Made by a program: the position numbers and the translations under genes
The notes under the pieces: model-generated
Database searches by the model: none
Seen by the model: only the letters and a program-made list of their open reading frames with translations
Told to the model about the DNA's origin: nothing
From: Flavobacterium rivuli WB 3.3-2 = DSM 21788
GTDB taxonomy: Bacteria; Bacteroidota; Bacteroidia; Flavobacteriales; Flavobacteriaceae
Reading direction: 5' to 3'
Assembly: GCF_000378485.1 (NCBI RefSeq)
Contig: NZ_KB899978.1
Span: 1 to 64,000, forward strand
Length of the DNA stretch: 64,000 nucleotides
In this document: piece by piece, positions 56,240 to 64,000 of the stretch
How the letters are laid out: the number at the start of each line of letters is the position of its first letter
Position numbering within the stretch: the first letter of the stretch is position 1

Positions 56240-57550
56240 TTAATCTATCCTTGTAATTTTTGCACCAAGAGCTATTAGCCTTTCGTCTATACGCTCATAA
56301 CCGCGGTCTATCTGGTCGCTGTTTTGTATAGTACTTACACCCTTAGCAGACAATGCAGCGATAAGTAATGATATACCCGCTCTGATATCTGGCGATGACA
56401 TAAGGATACCTTTTAGTTTCGATTTAAAATCAAGCCCTATAACGGTAGCCCTGTGCGGGTCGCAAAGAATGATCTTAGCACCCATATCTATAAGCCTGTC
56501 TACAAAGAACAAGCGGCTTTCAAACATTTTTTGGTGTATAAGCACCTCTCCCCTTGCCTGCGTGGCAACGGTTAATACAATACTTAAAAGATCCGGCGTA
56601 AAGCCCGGCCATGGCGCGTCTGACACGGTAAGGATAGAGCCGTCTATATAGTTCTGAATTTCATAACCATCAGTATGAGCAGGAATATAAATATCGTCTC
56701 CCCTGCGCTCTAAGGTTATGCCCAGCTTACGGAAAACGTTAGGTATTACACCCAGGTTATCCCAGCTAACATCTTTAATGGTAATTTCGCTCTGTGTCAT
56801 TGCAGCAAGGCCTATCCAACTGCCTATCTCTATCATATCGGGCAATATGCGGTGTTCGCATCCACCTAAAGTATCTACACCTTCTATTTCTAAAAGGTTA
56901 GACCCTATACCTGTAATTTTTGCACCCATGCTGTTTAGCATTTTGCAAAGCTGTTGCAGGTAAGGTTCGCAGGCGGCATTGTATATAGTGGTTTTGCCCT
57001 GTGCTAATACGGCAGCCATAACAATATTTGCTGTGCCGGTTACAGATGCTTCATCAAGCAGCATGTAAGTACCCTGAAGCCTCTCTGCCTCTACACCATA
57101 AAAATGGTCTTCTTCGTTATAGCGAAATTTAGCACCAAGGTTTATAAAGCCTTCAAAGTGGGTATCTAACCTTCTTCTGCCTATTTTGTCGCCACCCGGC
57201 TTAGGGATATAACCTTTGCCAAAACGGGCTAAAAGTGGGCCTACGATCATTATAGAACCCCTTAGCGACGAACCTTCTTTTTTAAACGCTTCACTTTCAA
57301 GATAAGACAGGTTTACCTCATCTGCCTGAAAAGTGTACGACCCGTGCTCCAGTTTTTGAATTTTAACTCCCAGGTTGCCCAGTAAGGCAATAAGCTTGTT
57401 AACATCAATAATATCGGGTATGTTTGTAATGGTTACTTTTTCGGGGGTAAGCAATACAGTGTTAAGCACCTGTAAAGCTTCGTTTTTAGCGCCTTGCGGC
57501 TTTATTTCGCCCTTAAGAGGGGCACCTCCTTCAATTTTAAATGTTCCCAT
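56240..57550 (-). CDS. murA: UDP-N-acetylglucosamine 1-carboxyvinyltransferase (MurA), Cys-to-Asp form
   Basis: 436 residues, the first committed enzyme of peptidoglycan synthesis, transferring enolpyruvate from PEP to UDP-GlcNAc in the cytoplasm. Conserved QGAKNEAL (Lys22, Asn23) and the inside-out beta/alpha repeats are intact. The catalytic-loop residue that is Cys115 in E. coli (PGGCTIG) is Asp121 here (PGGDKIG). Fosfomycin alkylates that Cys; Asp-type MurA enzymes, known in Mycobacterium, Chlamydia and Borrelia, are active but insensitive. Third gene of a DUF493-DUF4290-murA operon with 18-19 bp gaps. Confidence 0.95.
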   Translation of the reverse strand: MGTFKIEGGAPLKGEIKPQGAKNEALQVLNTVLLTPEKVTITNIPDIIDVNKLIALLGNLGVKIQKLEHGSYTFQADEVNLSYLESEAFKKEGSSLRGSIMIVGPLLARFGKGYIPKPGGDKIGRRRLDTHFEGFINLGAKFRYNEEDHFYGVEAERLQGTYMLLDEASVTGTANIVMAAVLAQGKTTIYNAACEPYLQQLCKMLNSMGAKITGIGSNLLEIEGVDTLGGCEHRILPDMIEIGSWIGLAAMTQSEITIKDVSWDNLGVIPNVFRKLGITLERRGDDIYIPAHTDGYEIQNYIDGSILTVSDAPWPGFTPDLLSIVLTVATQARGEVLIHQKMFESRLFFVDRLIDMGAKIILCDPHRATVIGLDFKSKLKGILMSSPDIRAGISLLIAALSAKGVSTIQNSDQIDRGYERIDERLIALGAKITRID

Positions 57551-57568
57551 GCAGCGGTAAAAATGTTA

Positions 57569-58270
57569 TTATTTGCGGTTGTTATTATTTTGATTATTAG
57601 ATCGTATGTTATTGCCCATACGTTGCATTTTTTGCCTTGGGTTAATTGTAAACTGTGTTTTATTGCTCAGTTTTTTGTTAACCTTCATAAGGTCTATAGA
57701 TGTAGACAGTTCTTCATCTGCAGCAAGCAGGTTTATTTTACCACCACTAAGTTCCATAAGATGTTCAAAAATAACATCGTCTTTAACCGTGTCTTTATTC
57801 CAGCTTAGGTAGCTTTTTTTCATGTGGTTTGCAATCACAATAATGAGTGCGTTCTTCATTTCGCCATCTTCCCAGCTATTGGCAACATCTATCATGTTCT
57901 TAATGTTATTGCCATAAAAGCGATATTTAGGAAAGTTTTGAGGATACCCTAACGGCCCCGGCTTAACATTAAGCACTTCGCGCGATGGTGTAGGATAGGG
58001 TGAATCAACATCCAGTTTAAAATCAGACATTATAAATATCTGGTCCCATAGCTTGTGCTGAAAATCGGGCACATCGCGCAGGTGCGGGTTTAGCCCCCCC
58101 ATAACGCCTATAATGTATTTTGCGGCCTTGTTGCGCTCGTTCCTGTCTTCCAGCGCCACTGCCTGCTCAATTAGCTTTTGCAGGTGGCGGCCATATTCGG
58201 GAATGATAAGATGCGGCCTTTCGGCATTATATTCAAGAAAATTAACTGCTTCTTCCGGGGTATATCTCAT
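57569..58270 (-). CDS. DUF4290 domain-containing protein
   Basis: 233 residues, a Bacteroidota-specific family usually next to murA, as here. The domain fills residues 1-195 (YTPEEAVNFLEYNAERPHLI, YGRHLQKLIEQAVALEDRNE, MGGLNPHLRDVPDFQHKLWD); the tail (about 195-233) is basic and ends in an Asn/Arg-rich low-complexity stretch. Helical and probably cytoplasmic. The function is unknown; the constant linkage to murA suggests a link to cell-wall synthesis. Confidence 0.9.
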   Translation of the reverse strand: MRYTPEEAVNFLEYNAERPHLIIPEYGRHLQKLIEQAVALEDRNERNKAAKYIIGVMGGLNPHLRDVPDFQHKLWDQIFIMSDFKLDVDSPYPTPSREVLNVKPGPLGYPQNFPKYRFYGNNIKNMIDVANSWEDGEMKNALIIVIANHMKKSYLSWNKDTVKDDVIFEHLMELSGGKINLLAADEELSTSIDLMKVNKKLSNKTQFTINPRQKMQRMGNNIRSNNQNNNNRK

Positions 58271-58289
58271 AATGTGAAGTTTGGGTATT

Positions 58290-58574
58290 TTATAAAGATA
58301 TAATACCTTCTATAGATGACATTTGCAAATACTTATCTATTACAGCCTGAGCATTCTCCATCCGTACGTTTATAGAAACGCTGGTATATTTACCATTTTT
58401 AGAAGCCCGTGTATCTATCACGGCTCCCATATTATTATAGGCTTCTTCTATCTCTACGATCTTGTTGCCATCTGTAGGTACAATAAATTTAAATAAATAT
58501 TCTGACGGCCACTCTGTAGACCTTGCCAGCTCTTCTTTAAGCCTGGCATAAAACTCTTCGCTCTTGTTATCCAT
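58290..58574 (-). CDS. DUF493 family protein (YbeD-like)
   Basis: 94 residues with the ferredoxin-like DUF493 fold (YLFKFIVPTD, KYTSVSINVRMENAQAVIDK). E. coli YbeD is a small regulatory-like domain protein of unknown role. First gene of the operon leading into DUF4290 and murA; an exact -7 box lies 18 bp upstream of the ATG. Confidence 0.88.
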   Translation of the reverse strand: MDNKSEEFYARLKEELARSTEWPSEYLFKFIVPTDGNKIVEIEEAYNNMGAVIDTRASKNGKYTSVSINVRMENAQAVIDKYLQMSSIEGIISL

Positions 58575-58592
58575 TCGTCATTAAAATAAAGG

Positions 58593-58600
58593 CAAATATA
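58593..58600 (-). promoter_or_regulatory. -7 promoter element (TATATTTG) of the DUF493-DUF4290-murA operon
   Basis: Exact TAnnTTTG followed by C on the minus strand, 18 bp before the DUF493 ATG. Confidence 0.65.
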
Positions 58601-58764
58601 CATTATCCCGCACTAACTTTATTAAAAAATAGCAAGCCGGGTTTATTTTAGGAAAAATTAAAAAAATTAAATTACAAAAGCAACTTTTTAAAGAGATAAC
58701 ATTAGCCAGGCTGCAAATTTGTGCCCCGTATATTGCTATACTTAGTTGCTCATTACATTTATGT

Positions 58765-59070
58765 TTAACCCTTATTCATTATTAAAAGAAGGGTAATTAA
58801 TGCAGCAATTATAACAACATAGTAACTGTAGTTTATAATCCTGCTTAAAAATGTACGGTTTCGAAAAAGCCGTAATACGACAAATACAGATGTGCCCATA
58901 ATAAAATTGAGGGATATCCAAACGGGATATATTTGTAATAACTGTAAGCTGCCTCCACCAAAAGCACTATTTAACCCCATGCTTAACAGTATGCCAAACA
59001 CCACTAACCACATAAAATAGAGCCCTACTAATATGTGATAAGCAACATGTTTTAAATCGTAATTTTTCAT
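58765..59070 (-). CDS. Hypothetical three-helix membrane protein
   Basis: 101 residues from the ATG at 59070 (KNYDLKHVAYHILVGLYFMW); a start four codons upstream is possible. Three predicted transmembrane helices (about 11-31, 44-64, 76-97) with short polar loops and no conserved motif I recognise. It is a single gene between the murA operon and a long AT-rich gap. Confidence 0.65.
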   Translation of the reverse strand: MKNYDLKHVAYHILVGLYFMWLVVFGILLSMGLNSAFGGGSLQLLQIYPVWISLNFIMGTSVFVVLRLFRNRTFLSRIINYSYYVVIIAALITLLLIMNKG

Positions 59071-59520
59071 TTTATAATACAATATGGGGCAAAACAGTGT
59101 GCTGGTTTTGTTTATTTTAAAAATAAATCAAAAATTATACCAGCCAAAATTAATATTTATCATTTAAATAAACGTGGCATTACTACTTTTATTACCACAT
59201 CATGTATATTACAAAATCATCTGCTAAAAATGTTAAAACATCTTTAATTATAAGATTTGTGGTTATGCATATTGATTTTTAAGCATAAAAGAACATGGTA
59301 AACATACTCTGACTGCATTATTTAACATAAAACTGATTTATAATTAATATATGCATTATTCTCATCATCAGGAGTATTTTACACCAACATTACGAAATAA
59401 ATATTATATTGTATGTAAAACATTAACAAAAAATTATCTACTTTTATACCATAAATTTTTTGGCCCCCTGAAGAATTTACCGTGTACCCCCTTTAAAAAA
59501 CTAATTTTACTATTTGCAAC
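59071..59520. other. AT-rich intergenic stretch, no gene seen
   Basis: About 450 bp, very AT-rich with no open frame of note, no terminator hairpin and no exact -7 box. TACTATTTGC at 59509-59518, just before the next ATG, resembles a -7 box with one extra base. Confidence 0.5.
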
Positions 59521-59826
59521 ATGAAGCTAAAAGAACTTAAAGTTTGGCTGGACAAACTGACCGCTGAAGAACTTGAAAAAGAACTTTTGTACAACTCTAT
59601 GGATTATGGCATTTCTGGCCATGTAAGTGAAATAAACCGTACAGATGACAACCTTTACTATGTAGGAGATGAGCCTGTATTATTACATACCAGCGAAGAC
59701 CTGCGTAAACGCGGTTTTACCGAAAAACAAATTGCTGAACTTGATGTTGAAATTCCGCAAGGATGCTACTATATAGAGCTTAGCAACGAATACAGTATAC
59801 TGGAAAGGTTTTTACACGAAAGATAA
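59521..59826 (+). CDS. Hypothetical protein
   Basis: 101 residues, acidic, soluble, no signal peptide. N-terminal helix KLKELKVWLDKLTAEELEKE, central strands (NLYYVGDEPVLLHTS) and a C-terminal helical tail (SNEYSILERFLHER). I do not recognise a family. It precedes the PfkB-type kinase gene by 98 bp on the same strand. Confidence 0.6.
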   Translation: MKLKELKVWLDKLTAEELEKELLYNSMDYGISGHVSEINRTDDNLYYVGDEPVLLHTSEDLRKRGFTEKQIAELDVEIPQGCYYIELSNEYSILERFLHER

Positions 59827-59924
59827 TAGTCAGGATTTTACATTGCGGCACTCTTAACACAATGTTAGGTAGTGTAAATGGTTTTATTTGGTACATTAGC
59901 TTTTACCAATAAACCAACCGTGCA

Positions 59925-60857
59925 ATGATAAAAAACATCCTTACTATTACCCTTAACCCTACAGTAGATAAAAGTTGTGCTGTAGACAATATAAAGCCCG
60001 AAAAAAAACTGCGCTGCACTGCGCCAAAATATGAACCCGGAGGCGGTGGGATAAATGTATCCCGCGGCCTTTCGCGGCTCGGCATAAAATCTACCGCATT
60101 ATTTTTATCCGGTGGCCGCACCGGCGAACTGCTCGAAAAATTACTTGATGAAGAAGGCGTTACCACAAGCCCTGTAAACGTTGCGGCCGAAACCCGCGAA
60201 AATTTTATCGTGGTAGACAAATCGCACAATGAGCAATACCGTTTCGGAATGCCCGGCGACACTGTTAGTGAGGAAGAAATTACAGCACTAACAAACAAGA
60301 TAAACAGCTACTCCCCTTTTCCTGAAATTGTTATTATAAGTGGCAGCCTGCCCAAAGGTATTGATGCGGCTTACATGCGCACGCTGGTAAAGAGCCTTAA
60401 AGCAAAAGGCGCAAAGGTTATTGCAGATACATCTGGCGATGCGCTTACAGAGGTACTTAAAGAAGGTGTATTCCTGCTTAAGCCTAACCTGGGCGAACTG
60501 AGCCTGCTTACAGGCCGCGAAGAACTGGATAATGAAAGTGCCGATGAAGCTGCAAAACAACTTATTGATGAAGGCAAGGCCGAAATTGTGGTGGTATCGT
60601 TAGGGCCGCAGGGTGCTTACCTTGTTAGCAAAGACGAATGTATACATGTACCGGCACCATCGGTTAAAAAACTAAGTACTGTGGGCGCAGGAGACAGCAT
60701 GGTGGCAGGAATGGTTTCTGTCTTAGCTAATGGGGGTAATCATGTACAAATGGCGCGCATGGGTGTTGCCTGCGGATCTGCAGCTACCATGAGTACCGGC
60801 ACCGGGCTGTTTACTAAAGAGAATGCGGAGAGGCTGTATAAATGGTTGTCAAAATAA
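59925..60857 (+). CDS. PfkB-family hexose kinase (1-phosphofructokinase / 6-phosphofructokinase 2-like)
   Basis: 310 residues, full-length ribokinase fold. The N-terminal substrate motif is [18 protein letters not shown]; the C-terminal signature [13 protein letters not shown] holds the catalytic Asp; KPNLGEL is the phosphate-binding segment shared with E. coli Pfk-2 and FruK. It phosphorylates a fructose or tagatose phosphate; the sequence resembles Pfk-2 most, but no fru operon neighbours are present to settle the substrate. A 14-unit heptamer repeat begins 33 bp after its stop. Confidence 0.87.
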   Translation: MIKNILTITLNPTVDKSCAVDNIKPEKKLRCTAPKYEPGGGGINVSRGLSRLGIKSTALFLSGGRTGELLEKLLDEEGVTTSPVNVAAETRENFIVVDKSHNEQYRFGMPGDTVSEEEITALTNKINSYSPFPEIVIISGSLPKGIDAAYMRTLVKSLKAKGAKVIADTSGDALTEVLKEGVFLLKPNLGELSLLTGREELDNESADEAAKQLIDEGKAEIVVVSLGPQGAYLVSKDECIHVPAPSVKKLSTVGAGDSMVAGMVSVLANGGNHVQMARMGVACGSAATMSTGTGLFTKENAERLYKWLSK

Positions 60858-60889
60858 ATATCAAATAACAATTTCCAAATTACAAACCG

Positions 60890-60991
60890 CAACAGGCAAT
60901 AGACAACAGGCAACAGGCAACAGGCAACAGGCAACAGGCAATAGGCAATAGGCAATAGGCAATAGGCAATGGGCAATGGGCAATGGGCAAT
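60890..60991 (+). repeat. Heptamer tandem repeat, 14 units plus a partial unit
   Basis: Perfectly in-register 7-base units. Order: CAACAGG, CAATAGA, then five CAACAGG, four CAATAGG, three CAATGGG and a partial CAAT. Variants are grouped in blocks, the trace of stepwise slippage or unequal exchange. It lies between pfkB (stop 60857) and the ATG at 61032, so unit number changes the spacing of any promoter upstream of that gene. The same unit occurs four times at 10031-10058. Confidence 0.92.
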
Positions 60992-61031
60992 ATTAAAAAA
61001 AATAAAACTACTCACATAAATAAGCAATTAT

Positions 61032-61313
61032 ATGAATTACCAGAACGCTAAAGATGCTTTTGATGAGCTTAAGAACTTTGAAGGCAAAGCCACCTTTAAG
61101 GGTGAAGATACAGTAATAACGTATTTTGTTTTATTACCTAAGCAAGATGTTGAAGATTTAAGTTTGAAACCTTTTTTAGAGCAATATACTGCAAGCGGCA
61201 GTTTTGAGATTGAAGGTAATCATGACGAACCTTATACTATTATAGCTATAAATACTGATGCAATGAAGTATAATAACGATACTGATTATTTCCTGACAAT
61301 GCTGATAAATTAA
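61032..61313 (+). CDS. Hypothetical protein
   Basis: 93 residues, acidic, no signal peptide or membrane helix. Predicted helix (NYQNAKDAFDELKNF), strands (KATFKGEDTVITYFVLLP), helix (QDVEDLSLKPFLEQY) and a final strand-helix. No family recognised. The start is 41 bp after the heptamer repeat; a terminator hairpin at 61372 follows. Confidence 0.6.
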   Translation: MNYQNAKDAFDELKNFEGKATFKGEDTVITYFVLLPKQDVEDLSLKPFLEQYTASGSFEIEGNHDEPYTIIAINTDAMKYNNDTDYFLTMLIN

Positions 61314-61371
61314 ATCCTGGATTGTTAGATTTTTTGATTACCAAAAATTCAGACATCCATTAGTAAACAAG

Positions 61372-61402
61372 AGCCTTTAGAAATTTATCTAAGGGCTTTT
61401 TG
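61372..61402 (+). terminator. Rho-independent terminator
   Basis: AGCCTTTAGA / TCTAAGGGCT stem (one G-U pair) followed by T-run. Confidence 0.75.
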
Positions 61403-61615
61403 TTTTAAAATCAGGATTGCCACGCTGCCACTTAATAAAGCATATTAGTTTACTGATTCACTTTTGTTTACCCCTTAAAACGGTTGCTATAATACCCCTC
61501 AAATTACACACAACAATTAATTAACAAACAACATATTAGCTACAAATTAAATTGCATAATAAAAAAAGCAATCTGATAGCGCTACAATAGTACAGTTAGC
61601 TTATCATTACAATAA

Positions 61616-61738
61616 ATGCGCGTCATTTTTTATTTAAAAAATGCATTTAAGGTTGTTAGTAAAACAGCCGCTTCAATCGAAATAGTTAAGGGATCGTTAC
61701 TAAATTTATTAACTAAATTTAATATTTTATTGGCATAG
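61616..61738 (+). CDS. Possible 40-residue small protein
   Basis: An ATG frame of 40 codons within the otherwise empty gap 61403-61804 (starts RVIFYLKNAFKVVSK, ends NLLTKFNILLA). Amphipathic and basic, without a clear membrane span. No upstream promoter box was found, and in AT-rich DNA such a frame can occur by chance. Confidence 0.2.
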   Translation: MRVIFYLKNAFKVVSKTAASIEIVKGSLLNLLTKFNILLA

Positions 61739-61804
61739 CGTTATTAAAGTTTAATAGATTAATCAAGCATCTTTGTAAAACAAAACCACCTAAAACATCA
61801 CACC

Positions 61805-62029
61805 ATGAAAACTACCATCGACTTAGCCACCATTAAGAGTTTTATCCTTACTAATGCATTATCAGAAAATGTTATGCTTATGCTTCACCCATCAAACTTT
61901 AATAAGCTTGTAAAACAGGGTACAAAAAGAGCTAAAGCGCTTTGTATATCTGGCATTAATATTATTGCAGATGATAACAACGAAGTTAGGGAAGGCGAAA
62001 TAGATATACTTGAAGTTAAATTTAACTAA
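61805..62029 (+). CDS. Hypothetical protein
   Basis: 74 residues (KTTIDLATIKSFILTNAL, HPSNFNKLVKQGTKRAKALC, NEVREGEIDILEVKFN). Compact alpha/beta, no signal peptide. CATCTTTG at 61769-61776 is one base from a -7 box and 28 bp upstream. I do not recognise a family. A large inverted repeat follows 8 bp after the stop. Confidence 0.55.
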   Translation: MKTTIDLATIKSFILTNALSENVMLMLHPSNFNKLVKQGTKRAKALCISGINIIADDNNEVREGEIDILEVKFN

Positions 62030-62037
62030 TAAATTAT

Positions 62038-62092
62038 CCTGACTTTTTAAATCAGAGCAAAAAACCACTTGCAGCTAATTTAAAAAGTCAGG
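62038..62092. repeat. Perfect 15-bp inverted repeat with 25-base loop
   Basis: CCTGACTTTTTAAAT (62038-62052) and ATTTAAAAAGTCAGG (62078-62092) between convergent genes. It could act as a terminator in both directions, although neither side has a long T-run beyond the stem. Confidence 0.75.
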
Positions 62093-62143
62093 GTAAAATT
62101 ATTCCTACTGCTTTTACAGCCTGTTTAAATATATTTCAAAAAT

Positions 62144-63304
62144 CTACAATTTTGCCTTTAGCATCCGGGCAGCCTGAGTATAGCCACCTTCGGCACCATC
62201 TACAAAATGTATATGCCCGTCGTCAAGATTACGCACATAGCAAGACATTATAGAAGCACCACTTATGTGTATGCCATAAATAATTTCACCATTAGCCTCC
62301 ATAACATTGAGCAGATTTTGTAAAGCAACACGTTGTTTTGCATTACCGGTTATAACTGTATTTATACGTCCGTCAATAACAAGGGTATCGCTCATATCTA
62401 CTAATGATTTAAGAAAATCCCTGCCTTTTTTAGTACTGAAATAAATGTAGCCGTAAAAAGTAACTATCCATGTTTTAAGCAACTCTAAAAATCTTATTTT
62501 TCCAAGCCTTGCACGCATCTCGTTACCTAATTTACTAAAGGTAGTTTTAAGCTTAAGCCTCCCTACAGATATGGGCTGCCGTATCTCGGGAGCTCCATAA
62601 AGCTCTTCCATTGCTTCCAGCACTTTTTTAAACACCACGGCTTGTTGCGATACCTCTTTAGCAATAATAAGTAACGTAACAATTTCTTCCTTATCTGCCG
62701 GCGGCGGAATTTTATCCCAGCGGCATTGCATACCACTCAGGTCTAATATGGTTTCCTGCGCTGCAAGCCCGGCAAACATGTAATCATCTCCCTTAATTAT
62801 TTTTTCGGCATAGTTAAGCCCGTTACCTAAAACTATAGGTATAGAGAACGTGGCAGAGCTACTGTATTTTGCAATGTGTATTTCATGGCCCTGTTCATAA
62901 ATATCTGCCACGGGCACTGTACCGGCACGCAGGCTAAGGTTAAAATTAGCAAGGGTATTATTTTTATACAAGGTAAGGGCATGCATAACTTTATGTATAA
63001 GTACCGGCGGCACAATAAAGGTAGCACCGTCTCCACCAAAGAAGAACGGAATAATAATATCCATGCCAAATGCTAAATTAAGTACGCTTACAATGCTGCC
63101 TGTGGCAATAAGGTTAACGTCTTCATGGCGGCCCTGCAGTACGGCATTTGTAGAGCCCGTAATATCTGTAATAACAACATGCCAGTCTGCCGGAACGATG
63201 CTAAACAATTTTTGCTTTACCAATAGCACATGCAAAGGCATTTTGTGTAAAGGTAATGCAGAATAAAATTGCTCGTTGGCGTCTGTCATTGTCTTTTGCA
63301 TCAT
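62144..63304 (-). CDS. DUF3095 family protein, class III nucleotide-cyclase-like
   Basis: 386 residues. The N-terminal half has VVITDITGSTNAV (Asp47) and PFFFGGDGATF (Asp92), the two metal-binding aspartates of class III nucleotide cyclases, 45 residues apart as in those enzymes (44 in mammalian adenylyl cyclase). The C-terminal half contains helices and a Lys/Arg-rich stretch (about 270-300) of unknown role. No activity is established for DUF3095. It follows a histidine kinase gene in the same direction by 95 bp, so both may belong to one signalling unit. Confidence 0.85.
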   Translation of the reverse strand: MMQKTMTDANEQFYSALPLHKMPLHVLLVKQKLFSIVPADWHVVITDITGSTNAVLQGRHEDVNLIATGSIVSVLNLAFGMDIIIPFFFGGDGATFIVPPVLIHKVMHALTLYKNNTLANFNLSLRAGTVPVADIYEQGHEIHIAKYSSSATFSIPIVLGNGLNYAEKIIKGDDYMFAGLAAQETILDLSGMQCRWDKIPPPADKEEIVTLLIIAKEVSQQAVVFKKVLEAMEELYGAPEIRQPISVGRLKLKTTFSKLGNEMRARLGKIRFLELLKTWIVTFYGYIYFSTKKGRDFLKSLVDMSDTLVIDGRINTVITGNAKQRVALQNLLNVMEANGEIIYGIHISGASIMSCYVRNLDDGHIHFVDGAEGGYTQAARMLKAKL

Positions 63305-63399
63305 AAATTGTTCTGTCTCTCAAAGTAACAACTTAAGATACTAATAAAATCTTAAAAGGCATTATTTCTGGTAAATTATATCTAACTGTATATACAGGG

Positions 63400-64000
63400 T
63401 TAAAAAAGCTGCGGAATGTAAATAGTAAATGTAGCACCGCAATTAAGCAGGCTGCTCGCCGTGATAACGCCTTTGTGGTTCTCTGTTATTTTTTTTACTA
63501 TGGTTAACCCAATACCTGTTCCCAACTGGACATCAGTAGTTTGCAGCCTTTGAAAAAGCCCGAATATCTTTTCGTTGTATTTATTATCAAAACCTATCCC
63601 GTTGTCGCAAATAGTAATACGGCAGTAATTAATATCAGCATCAAGTTTCTCATTATCAAACTTATGACCTCTATTAAGGTCGCTTTTAATATCTATAACG
63701 GGGGCAATATTATCTATAGAAAATTTAAGAGAATTAGAGAACAGGTTATAAAGCAACTGCCTAAACTGAAACGGGATAACGCTAACCTCATGGCTGCCGG
63801 AATATATTATTTGGGCCGCCTTGCTTTCTGTTTCGTCCTGCAGGTCATGCTTTACCTCATTAATAAGGTCGTTTAATGCTACTTTTTCAAACACTTTATC
63901 TGCTGCCGAAACCTGCGAATAAGACAGCAGGTCTTTTATAAGTGCACTCATCCGTGATGCCGAATTATTTATCTTATCAATATATAATTTGCCCTGCACG
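63400..64000 (-). CDS. Sensor histidine kinase, C-terminal part (cut by window edge)
   Basis: At least 199 residues visible; the gene continues beyond the right edge. It shows the end of a HisKA dimerisation domain (NNSASRMSALIKDLLSYSQV), the ATP-binding domain with N-box (LLYNLFSNSLKFS), G1 box (CDNGIGFDNKY), F-box (IFGLFQRLQ) and G2 box (GTGIGLTIVKKI). These resemble phytochrome- or PAS-type hybrid kinases of Bacteroidota; the sensor part is not in view. Confidence 0.92.
   Translation of the reverse strand, partial: VQGKLYIDKINNSASRMSALIKDLLSYSQVSAADKVFEKVALNDLINEVKHDLQDETESKAAQIIYSGSHEVSVIPFQFRQLLYNLFSNSLKFSIDNIAPVIDIKSDLNRGHKFDNEKLDADINYCRITICDNGIGFDNKYNEKIFGLFQRLQTTDVQLGTGIGLTIVKKITENHKGVITASSLLNCGATFTIYIPQLF

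Noticed and set aside
60740-61027. Minus-strand frame across the heptamer array coding LPIAYCL-type repeats
   Set aside because: It is the in-frame reading of the tandem repeat (seven-base units cycle through all frames) with overlap into pfkB and no upstream signals.

Overview
The window looks like a chromosome segment of a flavobacterium (Bacteroidota, Flavobacteriaceae, close to Flavobacterium). The signs are low-GC DNA, type IX secretion (T9SS) C-terminal sorting domains of type A and type C, GEVED/FnIII surface proteins, families typical of Bacteroidota (DUF4290, 2TM-domain proteins, LytS-like kinases, TPR/coiled-coil regulators), promoters with the TAnnTTTG -7 element, and no Shine-Dalgarno signals. 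I saw no tRNA, rRNA or CRISPR array by eye.

Layout. 1-182 is the 5' part of an IS1182-family transposase cut by the window edge. 380-6620 holds a T9SS-secreted von Willebrand A protein with TonB-receptor-like N-terminal modules, a DUF1456 protein, a tight three-gene unit (lipoprotein, PhyH dioxygenase, DUF4269) and a small T9SS type A protein. 6879-13665 is mostly metabolism: fused trehalose-phosphate synthase/phosphatase, an esterase, sucC and lysA, with a repeat-rich non-coding stretch at 10026-10655. 13805-19880 holds another T9SS protein, a TPR regulator and an operon of a TPR-like periplasmic protein, a LytS-type kinase ending in a 2TM domain and three stand-alone 2TM proteins. 20032-22342 has a toxin-antitoxin pair, a DUF1877 protein and an M23 peptidase.

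The dominant feature is 25372-53733. Six consecutive large secreted proteins (2049, 2005, 1748, 1385, 1102 and 588 aa) all end in a T9SS type C signal. They lie between a GH127 beta-L-arabinofuranosidase-like enzyme and a GH2 beta-glucuronidase-like enzyme. The first two are a tandem duplication built from GEVED, FnIII and PPC-like beta-sandwich units. The last four share a C-terminal module of about 550 residues behind unrelated N-terminal domains; one of them is little more than the module itself. Three of these four genes carry TTCGTCGA-like direct repeats spaced 20-22 bp upstream, the geometry of LytTR-regulator sites, and the fourth has single copies. A joint surface-adhesion and glycan-use function is inferred, not shown.

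55728-64000 returns to core genes: a Coa1-like membrane protein, the DUF493-DUF4290-murA operon (MurA has Asp where fosfomycin-sensitive enzymes have Cys), a PfkB kinase followed by a heptamer tandem repeat, small unknown proteins, a DUF3095 protein with cyclase-like metal-binding motifs, and the C-terminal part of a histidine kinase cut by the right edge.
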